Source of the DNA: Odontocerum albicorne
Taxonomy: Eukaryota > Arthropoda > Insecta > Trichoptera > Odontoceridae
Length of the DNA stretch: 64,000 nucleotides
Direction of reading: 5' to 3'
NCBI GenBank assembly: GCA_949825065.1
Contig: OX463863.1
Span: 20,918,251-20,982,250, forward strand
The notes under the pieces were generated by a model, which had not been told where the DNA came from, searched no databases, and saw only the letters and a list, made by a program, of their open reading frames with translations. Of the stretch, positions 1 to 10,525 are shown in pieces; the stretch's first letter is position 1, and the number at the start of each line of letters is the position of its first letter. The position numbers and the translations under genes were made by a program.

Positions 1-540
1 GTCTTTGTTTGGATCATTGTTTACACTTTACCACAAATATTAAAGTATTTAAAAAAAATTATTGTGTACACCTAATTAGTAAGTATATTTTTCTGTTAGT
101 TTTTATAAAATATTGTTTTTTTTGTAATATAATGTTCGAAAAATGTCATAAAAACCTCCATTCAATACCATTACGGTATGCGTCAAAATACTGACATCAC
201 TCTTATCACACAAAAAAGTCACTCAAGTACGTTTGATAAAAATAAAAAAAGACTAGGTATCTCATTTTGCGCCGAATTGCCAATGGACAAAATAAAAATA
301 ACATAAAAATAAACACATTTGAAAAAGGACAAAAAACAAAACAATTTTTGAACCGGTGTAAAAGGGGACGATGTATAAATGATATATATAAACAAATTCT
401 ATATTTATGAATATATATTTTCTTAAATGTAAAATTTGTTTTACTTCCGTGAAAATATCACGGGCTGCAACTAGATTTTATTATTCAAATATATTCTGCA
501 CTGATCGGCTGTCATGCATTTTGTATCAGCATTGAAAGAG
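1..540 (+). mobile_element. piggyBac 3' end remnant (cut by window start)
   Basis: The first 40 bases match the last codons of the piggyBac transposase C-terminal Cys-rich region seen whole at 35022-35064. The following AT-rich 3' region is nearly identical to 35065-35567. The remnant ends in ...ATTGAAAGAG followed by TTAA at 541-544, the piggyBac target tetranucleotide. One base is missing in the coding tail compared with the second copy (ttacactttacc versus ttacaactttacc), so the last codons are out of frame. The transposase body lies outside the window. Together with the downstream reverse-transcriptase fragment it forms a junction shared with 35022-36300. Confidence 0.8.
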
Positions 541-789
541 TTAAGTTAAGTAAAAATTCACCTCAAGATTGCTCTACTTATTTGGGAAACAAACAAAAAA
601 GTTGCAGAGAGGGCAGCGTGCCAAACTTTCCTAACACAACATATTTCCTTCGCCTCCTACATATATCTTCTCATACGGCTCATTCTGTTTTCTAACTCCT
701 TACCTTTCTTAGAAAATTACATTCACTTGGTCCAACCAAACTTTTCTCAGTAATCCTCTACTCCAACTTCTACTACTTGCATTATAAAT

Positions 790-2638
790 TTGTTTAGTCA
801 GTTTGTATTTATCGTTGACATACGACTTTGTGTCGGAGGAATTGAGGGGAAATACAGGACTGATGGGGGACTACGTAATCTGCATAGATTATATGCCCAA
901 ACAAGAGTTGCTCACACATACATCACGGAGCTGCAATATGCGGATGATTGCGCTCTTGTTGCGCATTCAGAGGAATACCTTCGAGAGATCACCAATGTTT
1001 ATACAGAGGTGTATCAGATGTTTGGCCTGGAAATAAATGTGAAGAAAACTCAGGTGCTAACCTGTTCTTCAGGGAACGAGGTGATATAATCACCCGACAT
1101 TCGAGTGAATGGTGTGCAACTGGAGAATGTACCTAACTTTACATGTCTGGGAAGCATCCTGGCTTCGAACTTTTCTCTTGATGATGAACTGAAGAGTCGC
1201 ATCAGTAATGCGTCAGCGGCTATTGCTAAATTGAATGACAGAGTATTCTACAGCAGAGACATCTCCTAATCTATTGGGTACTAACATAAGTTGTGTCCGT
1301 TTTTTCCAAATGAAGAGAACAAGAGGACACAACAAAACAAAAATTACAACAAATTAGTCAATAATGTATTCTCCATCATTATTTTACAGCAATATAAGTC
1401 AATAATGTATTCTCCTTTATTATTTACAACTTCTTGCCAACGTTCTACAAGTTTTTCAATGCCTGTGCGATAAAAACCATCCGGTCTTGACTTGAGGATT
1501 TCATACAACCATGTCCGCAATTCGACGTTATTATCGAAGGAAACGCCGCGCAAATTGTTCGAAAGCGACCGGAAAAGTTTGAAATACAACGGCGCGAGGT
1601 CTGGAGAATATGGAGGGTGCAGCAGGACTTCCAAACCATGCGTTTGAATGGAATTTTTCGTAATGTTGGCGATATGAGGGCGGGCTTTATCGTGTTGCAG
1701 AATAACGCCATATTGCCGATCCGGCCTTTTTTGTTGAATTGCAGTGGTAAGCCGTTGCATTTGCAGAATGTATAGCTTCGCGTTGACGGTCTGATTGCGT
1801 TCAAGTATCTCGTAATGGATGACGCCTTGCCAATTCCACCTGATGCAAATCATCGTCTTGCGCGGGCGCAAGCCTTGTTTCGCTCTGGGCGTTGCTTGTT
1901 GACCATGTAGAGCAGAAAATTTTCTTTCGAATGACGTATAACCTTTACCATTTTGTTTTACTTTTGGTGCTCATTTTTAAATTTGGAAAAAAACGGACAC
2001 AACTTATGTTCACACCTAATACAAATATATCAGTCTACAAGGTTGTGGTTTTCCCCACACTTATCTATGCGTCAGAGATTTGGGTTCCCTATAGAAGGCA
2101 CATTAAAAGCCTTGTAATGTTTTAACAGTGTTTCCTTCACCGAATTTTTCGGATCCACTGGAGTGATTACGTCACCAATGTTTCAGTCCTGCAAGGCTCC
2201 AACTGTAAACCTATAGAAGATATGGTTGTAAAGGTAAAATTGCGGACTGGGCATGTGAAATGCACGGGCAATTACATACTCTCAAAACACGTCTTGTACA
2301 GGGGAATGGTGGGCAAGCGAAGAGTTGGTGGGCAGAGGAAGCGCTATAAAGGCAGTCTGCGTGAGTCGCTTACTTTGTGGGGGGCGCCTGAGATCTGGGA
2401 GCGGAATGGGCGGCTCAGGACCGTGAGGGGTGGAGAGCCGTATGCTCTCGGGGTGATGGCGTTTCAGCAGCTAGACTTGTGAGAAAGTCAGCGTGCTGCG
2501 AATATTTATCAGCATGATCAGGTGACTCAGCAGGGTCCACATGTCTGGGACATTTGCGGGAGGGAGTGCGCATCTAGGATCGGGCTGGTTTTACACAGAA
2601 GATCACTTGATCGCCATGAAAGAATGATTCATGATTGA
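790..2638 (+). pseudogene. Non-LTR reverse transcriptase fragment, copy 1, split by mariner
   Basis: The first part (about 823-1273) encodes the end of an RT palm with a YADD box (ELQYADDCALVAHSEEDL-like) and the following thumb-like segment (GLEINVKKTQVL, CLGSILASNFSLDDELKSRI). After the mariner at 1284-2009 it resumes with VYKVVVFPTLIYASEIWV and ends in a Cys/His tail (CGRECASRIGL...H) and a stop at 2636-2638. The 5' endonuclease and most of the palm are absent. There is an in-frame TAA at 1086-1088 (gat ata TAA), shared in position with copy 3, another stop before the mariner and one after LVMF. Such fragments are often mislabelled as craniofacial development protein 2-like. Clade not resolved. 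Confidence 0.8.
1284..2009 (-). mobile_element. Mariner element, copy 1, internally deleted
   Basis: Terminal inverted repeats begin ACATAAGTTGTGTCCG and close with its complement. Flanking TA is present at 1282-1283; the right TA has mutated to TC at 2010-2011. The transposase half on the minus strand (about 1396-1871) runs from RKTMICIRW through QHDKARPH to NKGEYIID. The N-terminal HTH domains and the first catalytic Asp are removed by a deletion between about 1905 and 1906 relative to copy 2. At the third catalytic position (APLYF, normally APSDY) the Asp is replaced by Tyr. The normal stop is also lost. Non-functional. Confidence 0.9.
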
Positions 2639-2942
2639 CGTTGGTGTGGCAAAGGGATCCTCGACTACGATGACGATTATAATAGCATTATCATGAATAT
2701 TTTTAGTGATTTACCATGTTTATTTACACCACACCTCATATTTAAATAAATATTGTGCTATCCGGAAGTAATTTCAAATTTTTAAGTCAAATTTGAATGT
2801 GAAATTAGACCAAATATTTGGAAATTATGGTTTTTAATATTTTTAGTATCTCAGCGATTCCTCATGTCAAGTCAAAATAACAAACTTCTTTTTTAATATC
2901 TGTTTTCAGTAAAACTTTACATTTAATTTTTTACTTACACAC

Positions 2943-3100
2943 AATGAGATACAGGCAACACTTAGATTACTGGGGATATGACAAATGAAATGCAACAAAC
3001 CCAGATTCATTAAAATTGTGTTTCCAAATGAAATCACTTGTTGTTATTTTCGCCAATTGTGTATATTTCTTGTCATGTTTAAATCAATTTAAAAAATACC
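2943..3100 (+). repeat. CR1-like 3' tail fragment in U1
   Basis: Matches the 3' UTR and tail of the longer CR1-like copies at 55236-56013 and (reverse) 58890-61704: it runs from gagatacaggcaac through ctggggatatgacaaatgaa to tcttgtcatgt and an A-rich end. A 5'-truncated, dead-on-arrival insertion. The same fragment sits at the same place in all five units, so it predates the array. Confidence 0.75.
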
Positions 3101-3179
3101 TATAATCTTGAACACTCTGACTTGAGAAAAATTATTTATGTAAACTAGCTAGTAGTGTTCCATTTATTAAGGCCATCCG

Positions 3180-3692
3180 TGCTGGAGAGCGAGAATTTAT
3201 ATGGCGTATACTCCTTCATATATACTTCATGGCCACGGCCGTTATTCAAGAAGAAGTGAGTTTGTGTCTATGGTTTTTTCTATGCAGTGTACGTCAATAA
3301 AGGCATTGGAAAAATTTGACACCGCACTTCACTTGGCACCGCGTATATTCATTCATTTATAGTAGTTCTCTGCCATTACTCAAAAACAAGACGGCCCTTA
3401 CTCGAGAAGTATCTGGCGTGTACTCCATACATAGAAGGTCACGGTCATTATTTAAGAAGATATACTCCATCAGATATAGGAGTGCATGGCCATTATTCAG
3501 AAAGAAGTGAGTTATTCCTGTCCTGTCGGTTAGGTAGTGATTATATGTGATTTATTCTTTCTATATTCTCGTTTCTTTTTTCCGTTTTTTCTAGTTGATA
3601 ACGTTATTGAATTAGATGTTCATTCTGACAACTTTACAGTGATAGTATATCAGTGTGCGCAGCTTGATAAAGTGACATTTTATGTTTTATAA
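3180..3692 (+). pseudogene. Small unknown spliced ORF, U1 copy (broken)
   Basis: A candidate intron with donor GTGAGT at 3507 and acceptor TTTTTTCTAG at 3594 joins a repetitive exon to a 31-codon terminal exon at 3595-3692 (DNVIELDVHSDNF ... VTFYVL, stop). The upstream exon in the matching frame carries repeated modules of the type YTP-x-I-x-HGHY-(S/L)-x-R. In U1 a one-base deletion (ggcaccgcg versus ggcactgtcg in U3) breaks the frame further upstream. Intact versions are in U3 and U4. I do not recognise the family; it could also be a non-coding repeat. Confidence 0.4.
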
Positions 3693-3699
3693 AGGCATA

Positions 3700-4250
3700 T
3701 TTTTACCTCAGCTCATTTTGACAGTTGGTCTGCTGGGGTATCGATCACCGTTACATCAGTACAACTTCAAAATCCTTGCCCATCAGACAAATGTTTCCTG
3801 TCTTAACATTAAAATCATTCAGTAAAAAGACACACATAATGCCTGTATAAATACAAATACTAACCACCCTTATTCAATGAAAACCCACCCTATCGGTAGG
3901 CAGTCCACCATTTTCATTTGTTTTGTACGTCTGTTTGAGAAAAAAAAAATATTCTAACATTGCAAGTACCTACCTTACATTTGCCGACTTCTTGACTTTG
4001 GTTGGACGACTTTCATAATTAGAATACTCACATCACGCAGTAGCATTTATGTTTTGTTTCATATTCACTTCACCAACACTGTATGTTTATTTTTTTTTTT
4101 TTAAATATTGTTTTATATTGTGAACGTTAAAAAATTATTGTTTTATATTGTGAACACATACTGAGCCTCAGAAGGCTAGACATATCTTATAATTAAACTC
4201 TGTTCTTATTATTAGACAGAAGACTCTTCTCAAGGGTGATCTAACTCTGA
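3700..4250. other. Non-coding stretch upstream of promoter-like block
   Basis: AT-rich sequence conserved in U3, U4 and partly U5. It includes a conserved stretch reading ggggtatcgatcaccgtta around 3738-3756. No open reading frame or RNA gene recognised. Confidence 0.5.
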
Positions 4251-4269
4251 ATAGGAATTCACTATTACT

Positions 4270-4335
4270 GGCCAATAACAATATTACAAACTAAGTATAT
4301 ATAAGTTGAGTGTAACTATAGGAAGGTAGTGGTTG
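4270..4335 (+). promoter_or_regulatory. Candidate promoter of the U1 zinc-finger gene
   Basis: GGCCAAT (CCAAT at 4272-4276) is followed about 20 bp later by TATATATAAG (4296-4305), about 660 bp upstream of the exon A start codon on the same strand. The block is conserved in U4 and duplicated in U3, but absent from U2 and U5. The spacing fits a CCAAT box plus TATA box with initiation near 4325-4335 and a 5' UTR intron before exon A (TTATAG directly precedes its ATG). No transcript evidence is available. Confidence 0.4.
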
Positions 4336-4965
4336 TGACCATTAGATAGGGTACTACTCCGCATTTGTATGAAATATGTTCAGAAGAACATATTTGGTTA
4401 GAAAACCGCAATAAAATTACGAAGAGACGACTAACTACAAAAACATCTATAACGTGTTCCTAGCGGGAAGCCCAAACGCCTGTGATCTGACGACAATCCT
4501 TGTTTCAAATCTTCTTAAGTGTAATGACTATTATTTATTATCAGAAAATTACTTGAATGTCATGTTTACTTGGTGTTGTAATCAAATATCATTCGTTCTA
4601 AACAAAATACACGTTTAAACTTAGAAATAAAAAAACGCCGAAATTGTGCTGCGCACAGGATTCGTGGAATTTGATTTTTAACGCGATGTACAGGATAAAA
4701 CTCTACTGATATGTGATAGTAACACATTAAACTTTAGATATAGTGTAATGTATGTTTCTAGTGTTCATACAACATCATAAATATTTTTAAAATACCTCCC
4801 AAAAACAAATCTACACACACCACTAGCAAAGAAGATGATCACGTCAGGAAAGTTATCATTTACTAATATCGGGCACTGAATATAGTTTTATGCTACCCTA
4901 CTTCAAAGGGTTAAACGTATTAAAAACTCAATGTTAAAATTATTATGAATGTTGCCAGGTTATAG
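4336..4965. other. Putative 5' UTR/intron before exon A
   Basis: Conserved non-coding sequence in U3 and U4 (partly in U2 and U5) ending in an acceptor-like ccaggttatag immediately before the ATG of exon A. No other gene seen. Confidence 0.4.
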
Positions 4966-5149
4966 ATGGATCCTCAGCTACATAAAAGTGCAGATGTAAT
5001 GGGGAAAGAAGAAAAGGCAGAAGACGGAGATAATGCAGCAGTGTTTCCCCAGTATGATATTAGTGTGCATGAGGCAGATATCAAGCAGGAATTTGCGCAA
5101 GATATCAGCGCAGATTCCAGACATGTTGTTGATAATCCCACAAACCCTT
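4966..5149 (+). CDS. Zinc-finger protein exon A, U1
   Basis: First coding exon: 61 codons plus one base, starting MDPQLHKSADVMGKEE directly after an acceptor-like TTATAG and ending at a consensus donor GTAAGT (5150-5155), so the exon ends in phase 1. The peptide is short, acidic and without Cys/His zinc ligands. It has an EADIKQE segment giving a psi-K-x-E (IKQE) SUMO-acceptor-like motif; the upstream motif is GKEE here, where U2, U3 and U5 have VKEE. It splices in phase to exon B at 9979. Exon A is present in all five units with few changes. The same layout recurs in exon B, implying common ancestry. The role is inferred: an N-terminal regulatory linker of a DNA-binding finger protein. Confidence 0.65.
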
Positions 5150-5220
5150 GTAAGTAAACTTAATAAACTCATATTGTGAGAATAAAATAAATATATGAGA
5201 TGTGACAATAATTACACTTT

Positions 5221-5936
5221 TTGTAATTTGTTTTATCAAGCATTGTTTATTCCACTTTTTGTCACAGTAGAACCCTACCAGTTTCAAGGCTTTCACCTCA
5301 TCATCAGGGGATCACAAACAAGACAGAATTGTATTCAAACTGGTTCCGACGTGCACGCTTCTAATGGTAAACATTCGAGCTGGGGAGTGTGGGTGGAGGG
5401 AGGCAGGAGACATTCTCGAAAAATTCAAAGTCACATTTTTGCACTAATTTTATCACCGTAAACTCTTATTTAACGAGAAAGGCTATAATGGAATACTTAG
5501 CGACAGTAGTGTGTATAAACTTCTATGTGCTGACTGATAATTTCTACATAAGAAAGGCAGGAAGATCTTTTGAAAAGAGATTTCGTGAACACAAGTCCGC
5601 CTTAACAAACAAATATTTTCTATCGATGATGCCAAATTCTTACATATCAGTAGTAAAGGAAATAAATTGGACAGATTAGAGGCCCTGCATCGGGGCAGTG
5701 CATCTTGCTGAATATCTGGCAAACACATATATCCCAAGAATCTCGCTGCTGCTCGCCGATATTGTCTCCTGCCTTCCTCCTCCCACAGTCCCCAACCCGA
5801 AAGTCAACCGCTAGAAGGATGTATTTCGGTACCAGTTCAAACAGAATTCAGTCTTGTTTGTGCTCCTGAAAGCCTTGTTACCGGTAGGGTTATACCGTTA
5901 CCAAATGTGGAATAAACCGCATTTGAACAAATTATA
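5221..5936 (+). mobile_element. Penelope-like element remnant with inverted arms, U1
   Basis: Two arms of about 190 bp are inverted repeats: the left starts TTGTAATTTGTTTTATCAAG and the right ends in its approximate complement at 5936. Between them (about 5482-5680) is a GIY-YIG-like endonuclease segment, NFYIRKAGRSFEKRF-REHKSAL, typical of the Penelope-like C-terminus. A 2-bp loss (gactgataat versus gattgtaataat in U2) breaks its frame just before NFYI. The left arm on the minus strand carries a hammerhead-like core (CTGATGA...GAAA). The reverse transcriptase is missing. It lies in the intron between exons A and B in every unit. Confidence 0.75.
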
Positions 5937-6521
5937 ATGTCTTTAAAGCTCTATAATGTTAATACCTTTACTATAAATAATACATTCAACCTACAATGTA
6001 TGAGTGCTGTTTAACCTACAGGTACACACCACCTATTCTATACCAGGCATGGATAAGGTGTAGTGTACCAGAATGTTTTTGACGTTTTTATTATGAAAAA
6101 TATTTAAAGCATTTTAATAAGTAAAAAGTTGATTAATTACGGTATGTTGATGTTCTGTTATGTTGTATACCTCATTTTGATCAAATTCATTGATTTTTTC
6201 CTGTATCTAAATTGAATTCACGTATATTATATTGTATTCAATATGACTACAATAAAAGAATATACAATAAAATATGAAACGCAATGCACAAATTTAATTT
6301 GGTTCTTTGTATAAACTACTGCCAACAAAATGCAACAGAGAGTTTTTATAAAATATGAGAAAACGACTTTTAAAAACTGACACGCCAAAAGGCAAAATAT
6401 TCATGATCAATGACAATATCTTGATCCCAATTTGCTATAACAAGTGATGGAAATATTCATGATCTACTACAGAGACAGCAGTATCTGTACTGATTGTTAA
6501 AAATTAGAATCATATGTCAAA
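5937..6521. other. Intron sequence between PLE and Helitron
   Basis: AT-rich intronic sequence shared with U2-U5 (for example actgattgttaaaaattaga just before the Helitron). No coding potential seen. Confidence 0.5.
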
Positions 6522-9521
6522 TCTATATAAATAAAAATGTAAATGTTCGTATATTTTAAATGGCTAATCTCCGGAAGTTCTCTACCGATCGCTTTGAAAT
6601 TTTGACTAAAGTTGTTATTCGTCAACAGAAATGTTTTTTCATTTTTATTTATATATAATATATATCGGTGTATAAAAAAATTTTTTGAAATCAGAAACAA
6701 ATACCTATGCGAACCTGTGTTTACGACAAGGAATTAATCAGCTGTCAAATATCATTTTCGACGTTTCGGAATTTATTATTAAATATTCGATCATTTAATA
6801 TGAAATAAATTATAAATAAATTATTTAATAATTTTATGTTTAATAATCTATATAAATAAAAATTAAATAATAAATTTTATAAATAATACATGTTTTTTTT
6901 TTTCGTAAATATATTTATTCTAGACACGAACCGATTAAGTGCTTGCTGTCATTGCGATGCGATGTTTTCTACGACGTTAAAATAAAACTTGATAAAAAAT
7001 AGTTATATTGTCATAAAATTGACTTAGTGATTATGGTAAGTTGTTGAAATGATATTAAGTTTAAAAATAATGGACTTACGAATTATATTTGATGAAAAAC
7101 TTTCATTATTGATTCATATTTCAAAAGTTAACCTAACTTTTTTCAAATTTGCATTAGTAGAATAATCAGTACTTATATCTAATCAATTTTACAATTGAAT
7201 TTAAGCTTAAAATATAAAACACTTACAATTATATTTGACCGTTTAATTCAGAGAGTGAAAGCGAATTAGTAACAAGTAATGATTTCAACAAAAATCGAAA
7301 AAGAATGAGAATTGTAGAACAATATTCGTCATCAGAGGATGAAAATACTATATAGATAACAACAGAGAAAAGAATAGTGACACATACATCCAAAAATGCC
7401 GAAAAATTAAACGAGATAAATGGGAAAAGATATTATACTCAAACTGGAAACATTATTCCTGTGTTATACATACATAACATATATTGAACTTAAATACACA
7501 TATAATTATTAAATAATTTTAAAACAATGACTTTAATTTATTATTACTACTGCTTTTTGTATCCTCATGTTAATTTAAGGTAAAGTTAATTTAAGATCAC
7601 ATGTTCATTTGTATATAAAGACACTTTTATGTCATTAATTAAATAAATAAATTATTTGGTGGTTCATTAGAAAGAAGTACCCGTAGAAATATCGCAAAAA
7701 AAATGAAAATGAAAACAAACTTTTACGCTGCTCAGTTCCTTTTTTAATGTTTCACAATTTTATATGTTTTAACTTTCTTTTTTCGTTTTCAGTGCAATCG
7801 ATCTGCTTTAGTTCATCAAAATATCGAAGAAGCAACAGAACGACGTGTATCCAGACTTGAGAATGCACGGGGATTATCTCGATGTTTATATTTCAAAATC
7901 TATCAAATCGTATGTAGAAATGGAGATTTTTTTTAAATATTTCCAATTATCTATTTGTCTTTTCTTAAAATTTAATTAGTTACAATTATCGCTATGTGTT
8001 CGATTAACATTTAATAAGTTACTTTTATGTTTCGCAATTTTATATGTTGCCTGAAATACTCTACTTTGTGGCTACACGTAAAGACGTTGAAATTAACTAC
8101 AAATATGCGTGTCCAGCTGCAAAATGATAGATCAGCTGAGATATTCTCACATCAACCGTATGTAGAAATGGAGATTTGTAACAAGATGTATTGATTTGTT
8201 ATTATTGTTAGTTTTTTGTAATGTATTTACCTTAATAACTTGCTTTTTATTAGAATCGAGCCTTATATTAATGTCGATAAAATAATTATAATCACTGAAT
8301 GTCTATATTTTTTAATGTTTCACAATTTTATGTGTTTAAACTTTCTTTCTTCTTTTTCAGTGCAATCGATCTGCTTTAGTTCATCAAAATGTCGAAGAAG
8401 CAGCAGAACGACGTGTATCCAGACTTGAGGATGCACGGGGATCGAGATCTGCAGATTCAGAATTGGTTCGTTCTCAACATAATGTACGCGACAGGCTGAT
8501 AGGGACTGAAATAGGTCAGTAGGAATATCAAAAGTATCTTTTTTATATAGAATTTAATTTTATCTCTATGTTTATATTTCAAAATCTATCAAATCGTATG
8601 TAGAAATGGAGATTTTTTTTAATATTTCCAATTATCTATTTGTCTTTTCTTAAAATTTAATTAGTTACAATTATCGCTATGTGTTCGATTAACATTTAAT
8701 AAGTTACTTTTATGTTTCGCAATTTTATATGTTGCCTGAAATACTCTACTTTGTGGCGACACGTAAAGACTTTGAAATTAACTACAAATATGCATGTCCA
8801 GCTGCAAAACGATCGATCAGTTGAGATATTCTCACATCAATCGTATGTAGAAATGGAGATTTGTAACAAGATGTATTAATTTGTCATTATTGTTAGTTTT
8901 TTGTAATGTATTTACCTAAATAACTTGATATTTATTAGAATCGAGCCGTATACTAAAGCCGATAAAATAATTATAATCACTGAACATCGTTACAAGGTTG
9001 TATTGGGGCAAATTTGTGAACTGTCATAGAAAACAAAACGTTTGATATTCATCCGTTTGAATCGGACCAAGCTTTGCTCTGAAGAATACGTTCATTCGCG
9101 AGATGCAGTTGTAAATGACGGTAATAGAACTAAGGTTGGAAGACTATAACTTATGCAATTTAGTGATGTCAAAAGAAGAATCGGTTGAAAAAGTATTTCC
9201 CTATATTCAAATCACTTATAAGAATCAAGATTAATGTTTCGCAATTTTATATGTTTTTGTTATAACTTTCTTTCTTCTTTTTCAGTGCAATCGATCTTTC
9301 ATTTGAATTCAAATCATATCGTGAATTGACCTATTGGAGTGACGCAATCATTTGCGAGCACGGCGATAAACGCGACAGACTGAGAGTGACTGAAAGACAT
9401 AAAATATTGTATACCCACAAGCATTGTGAAATTAAACATAATTGAAACGTGTGCTTTCTCTTTTCTTTCTTTTCCATTTAACCAGACTGAGCCACAGCAA
9501 CGCGTGGCCGGGTACAGCTAG
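6522..9521 (+). mobile_element. Helitron (3000 bp) inserted in U1 intron
   Basis: It starts with TC (tctatataaataaaaatg, followed by ggctaatctccggaagt, common at arthropod Helitron 5' ends) and ends CTAG at 9518-9521. Nine bases before the CTAG is a hairpin with stem GCCAC (9491-9495) and GTGGC (9504-9508). The flanks are A on the left and T on the right with no target duplication. The same point is an uninterrupted AT in U2 (near 28801), U4 and U5, giving empty sites. No Rep/helicase ORF is visible; small acidic and Arg/Glu-rich coding scraps remain (about 7250-7355, 7795-7865 and 8362-8515). Probably non-autonomous. Confidence 0.9.
7741..8965 (+). repeat. Tandem duplication inside the Helitron
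   Basis: Two diverged copies, about 7741-8307 and 8308-8965, plus a third short start at about 9231-9297. Each begins taatgtttcacaattttat and continues through a pyrimidine tract and TTTTCAG, then codons reading CNRSALVHQN-VEEAAERRVSRLEDAR (copy 2). Copy 1 lacks about 100 bp after GCACGGGGAT that copy 2 keeps. The TTTTCAG before an open stretch looks like a captured or native intron acceptor. Confidence 0.75.
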
Positions 9522-9978
9522 TTGGTAATATAAACTCAACATTAATAACACTTACATAACCGTGCTGGCCTGTACGGTGCTGATTAATTATGTGGATAAT
9601 TCCTTCCTTGGCATTAAAATGGATATAAAATTAATCAATATCATATGAAGACCATAAAATATAAGGTATTTCTGCTGATGAGAACCAAACCCTCGGCCTT
9701 ATTTTTCTTCTCCCCCTAACTCGGAACTATTACATATATTAACTGCACCATCAATCTTCTTGAGCATTCGGCCCAACAATCTTCTTGAGTCACATAATAG
9801 TAGCTAAAAAGCCATGGCATATTAAGATGAGATAGCTCTATGAGTGCTGTGTTGGCCTTATTGTTAGTTCAGACTTATTAACAGAAAGTGAAAGAAACGA
9901 GGTTTCAAGTTGTTGATAATATATTATCTATTTGTTTTATTACTTCAGAAGATTTGAACTTGTATGTTTTTTTCATAG
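9522..9978. other. Intron 5' of exon B in U1
   Basis: Shares strong similarity with the sequence upstream of exon B' (about 11840-12185), including ctgctgatgagaaccaaacc and gagtgctgtgttggcctt. This shows that the duplicated block begins in this intron. Confidence 0.6.
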
Positions 9979-10197
9979 ATATTAAAGCCCAGCTATCTTA
10001 TGATACATTCAATAAAGAAATTACCTCAGTAATGAGTTCACAAAGGCAATCCTATGATTTGGAAATTTGTTCAGATTTTTTCATAAAAGAAGAAAATGTA
10101 GAAGAGGATACTGCGCCAGTATTACCTGATTTTGCTATAGACATACAGGAAGCGGATATAAAAAAGGGATGTGCTCGAGACACACATGCAATCACGA
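9979..10197 (+). CDS. Zinc-finger protein exon B, U1
   Basis: Acceptor TTTTTTTCATAG ends at 9978 and donor GTGAGT begins at 10198. The exon is 219 bp and symmetrical phase 1-1, so it joins exon A and the finger exon in frame. It encodes about 73 residues beginning IKAQLSYDTFNKEITSV; an internal Met (MSSQRQS) is probably not the start. The central acidic segment is FFIKEENVEEDTAPVLPDF, then DIQEADIKKGCARD. IKEE is a psi-K-x-E motif; the second motif (IKKE in U3 and U4) is lost here (IKKG). Layout and spacing match exon A. Confidence 0.65.
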
Positions 10198-10525
10198 GTG
10201 AGTATAATTATTTTAATTGGGATCTGAATAAGTTTTCGCGTTTTCATTAAATTCTTAATAACATAATTTTTTTTTTATTGCAATAGGATTCAAGTTAAGC
10301 CTTAGCGCAAATAATACAGTTAAAATATTATTATCGTTACTCTCAATTTTTTTATTAGTTAACAATTCAATACAAGTTAATTGTTGTATGAATCAAAGAA
10401 CTCTAATTTGAGAAATGCTTTATTACAAAAAGAACTAAGATATATCTTTTCAACCCTATCAACAATATTTAGAAAATATATAATTTAGAGATTTTTTCTT
10501 AATTTTCATATATTTTTCGATTCAG
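10198..10525. other. Intron before the U1 finger exon
   Basis: About 320 bp, AT-rich, conserved in all units. In U1 the acceptor found in U2-U4 (TATATTTTTAG) reads TATTTTTCG at 10511-10519. The next AG is at 10524-10525 (GATTCAG), which keeps phase 1. Confidence 0.6.

Noticed and set aside
9..194. 61-aa ORF at the window start (and 34907-35218)
   Set aside because: Out-of-frame readings of the piggyBac C-terminus and its AT-rich 3' region.
5389..5679. ORF through the U1 Penelope-like region as a host gene
   Set aside because: It crosses the inverted arm and the shared 2-bp deletion; only the GIY-YIG part is meaningful and it belongs to the element.
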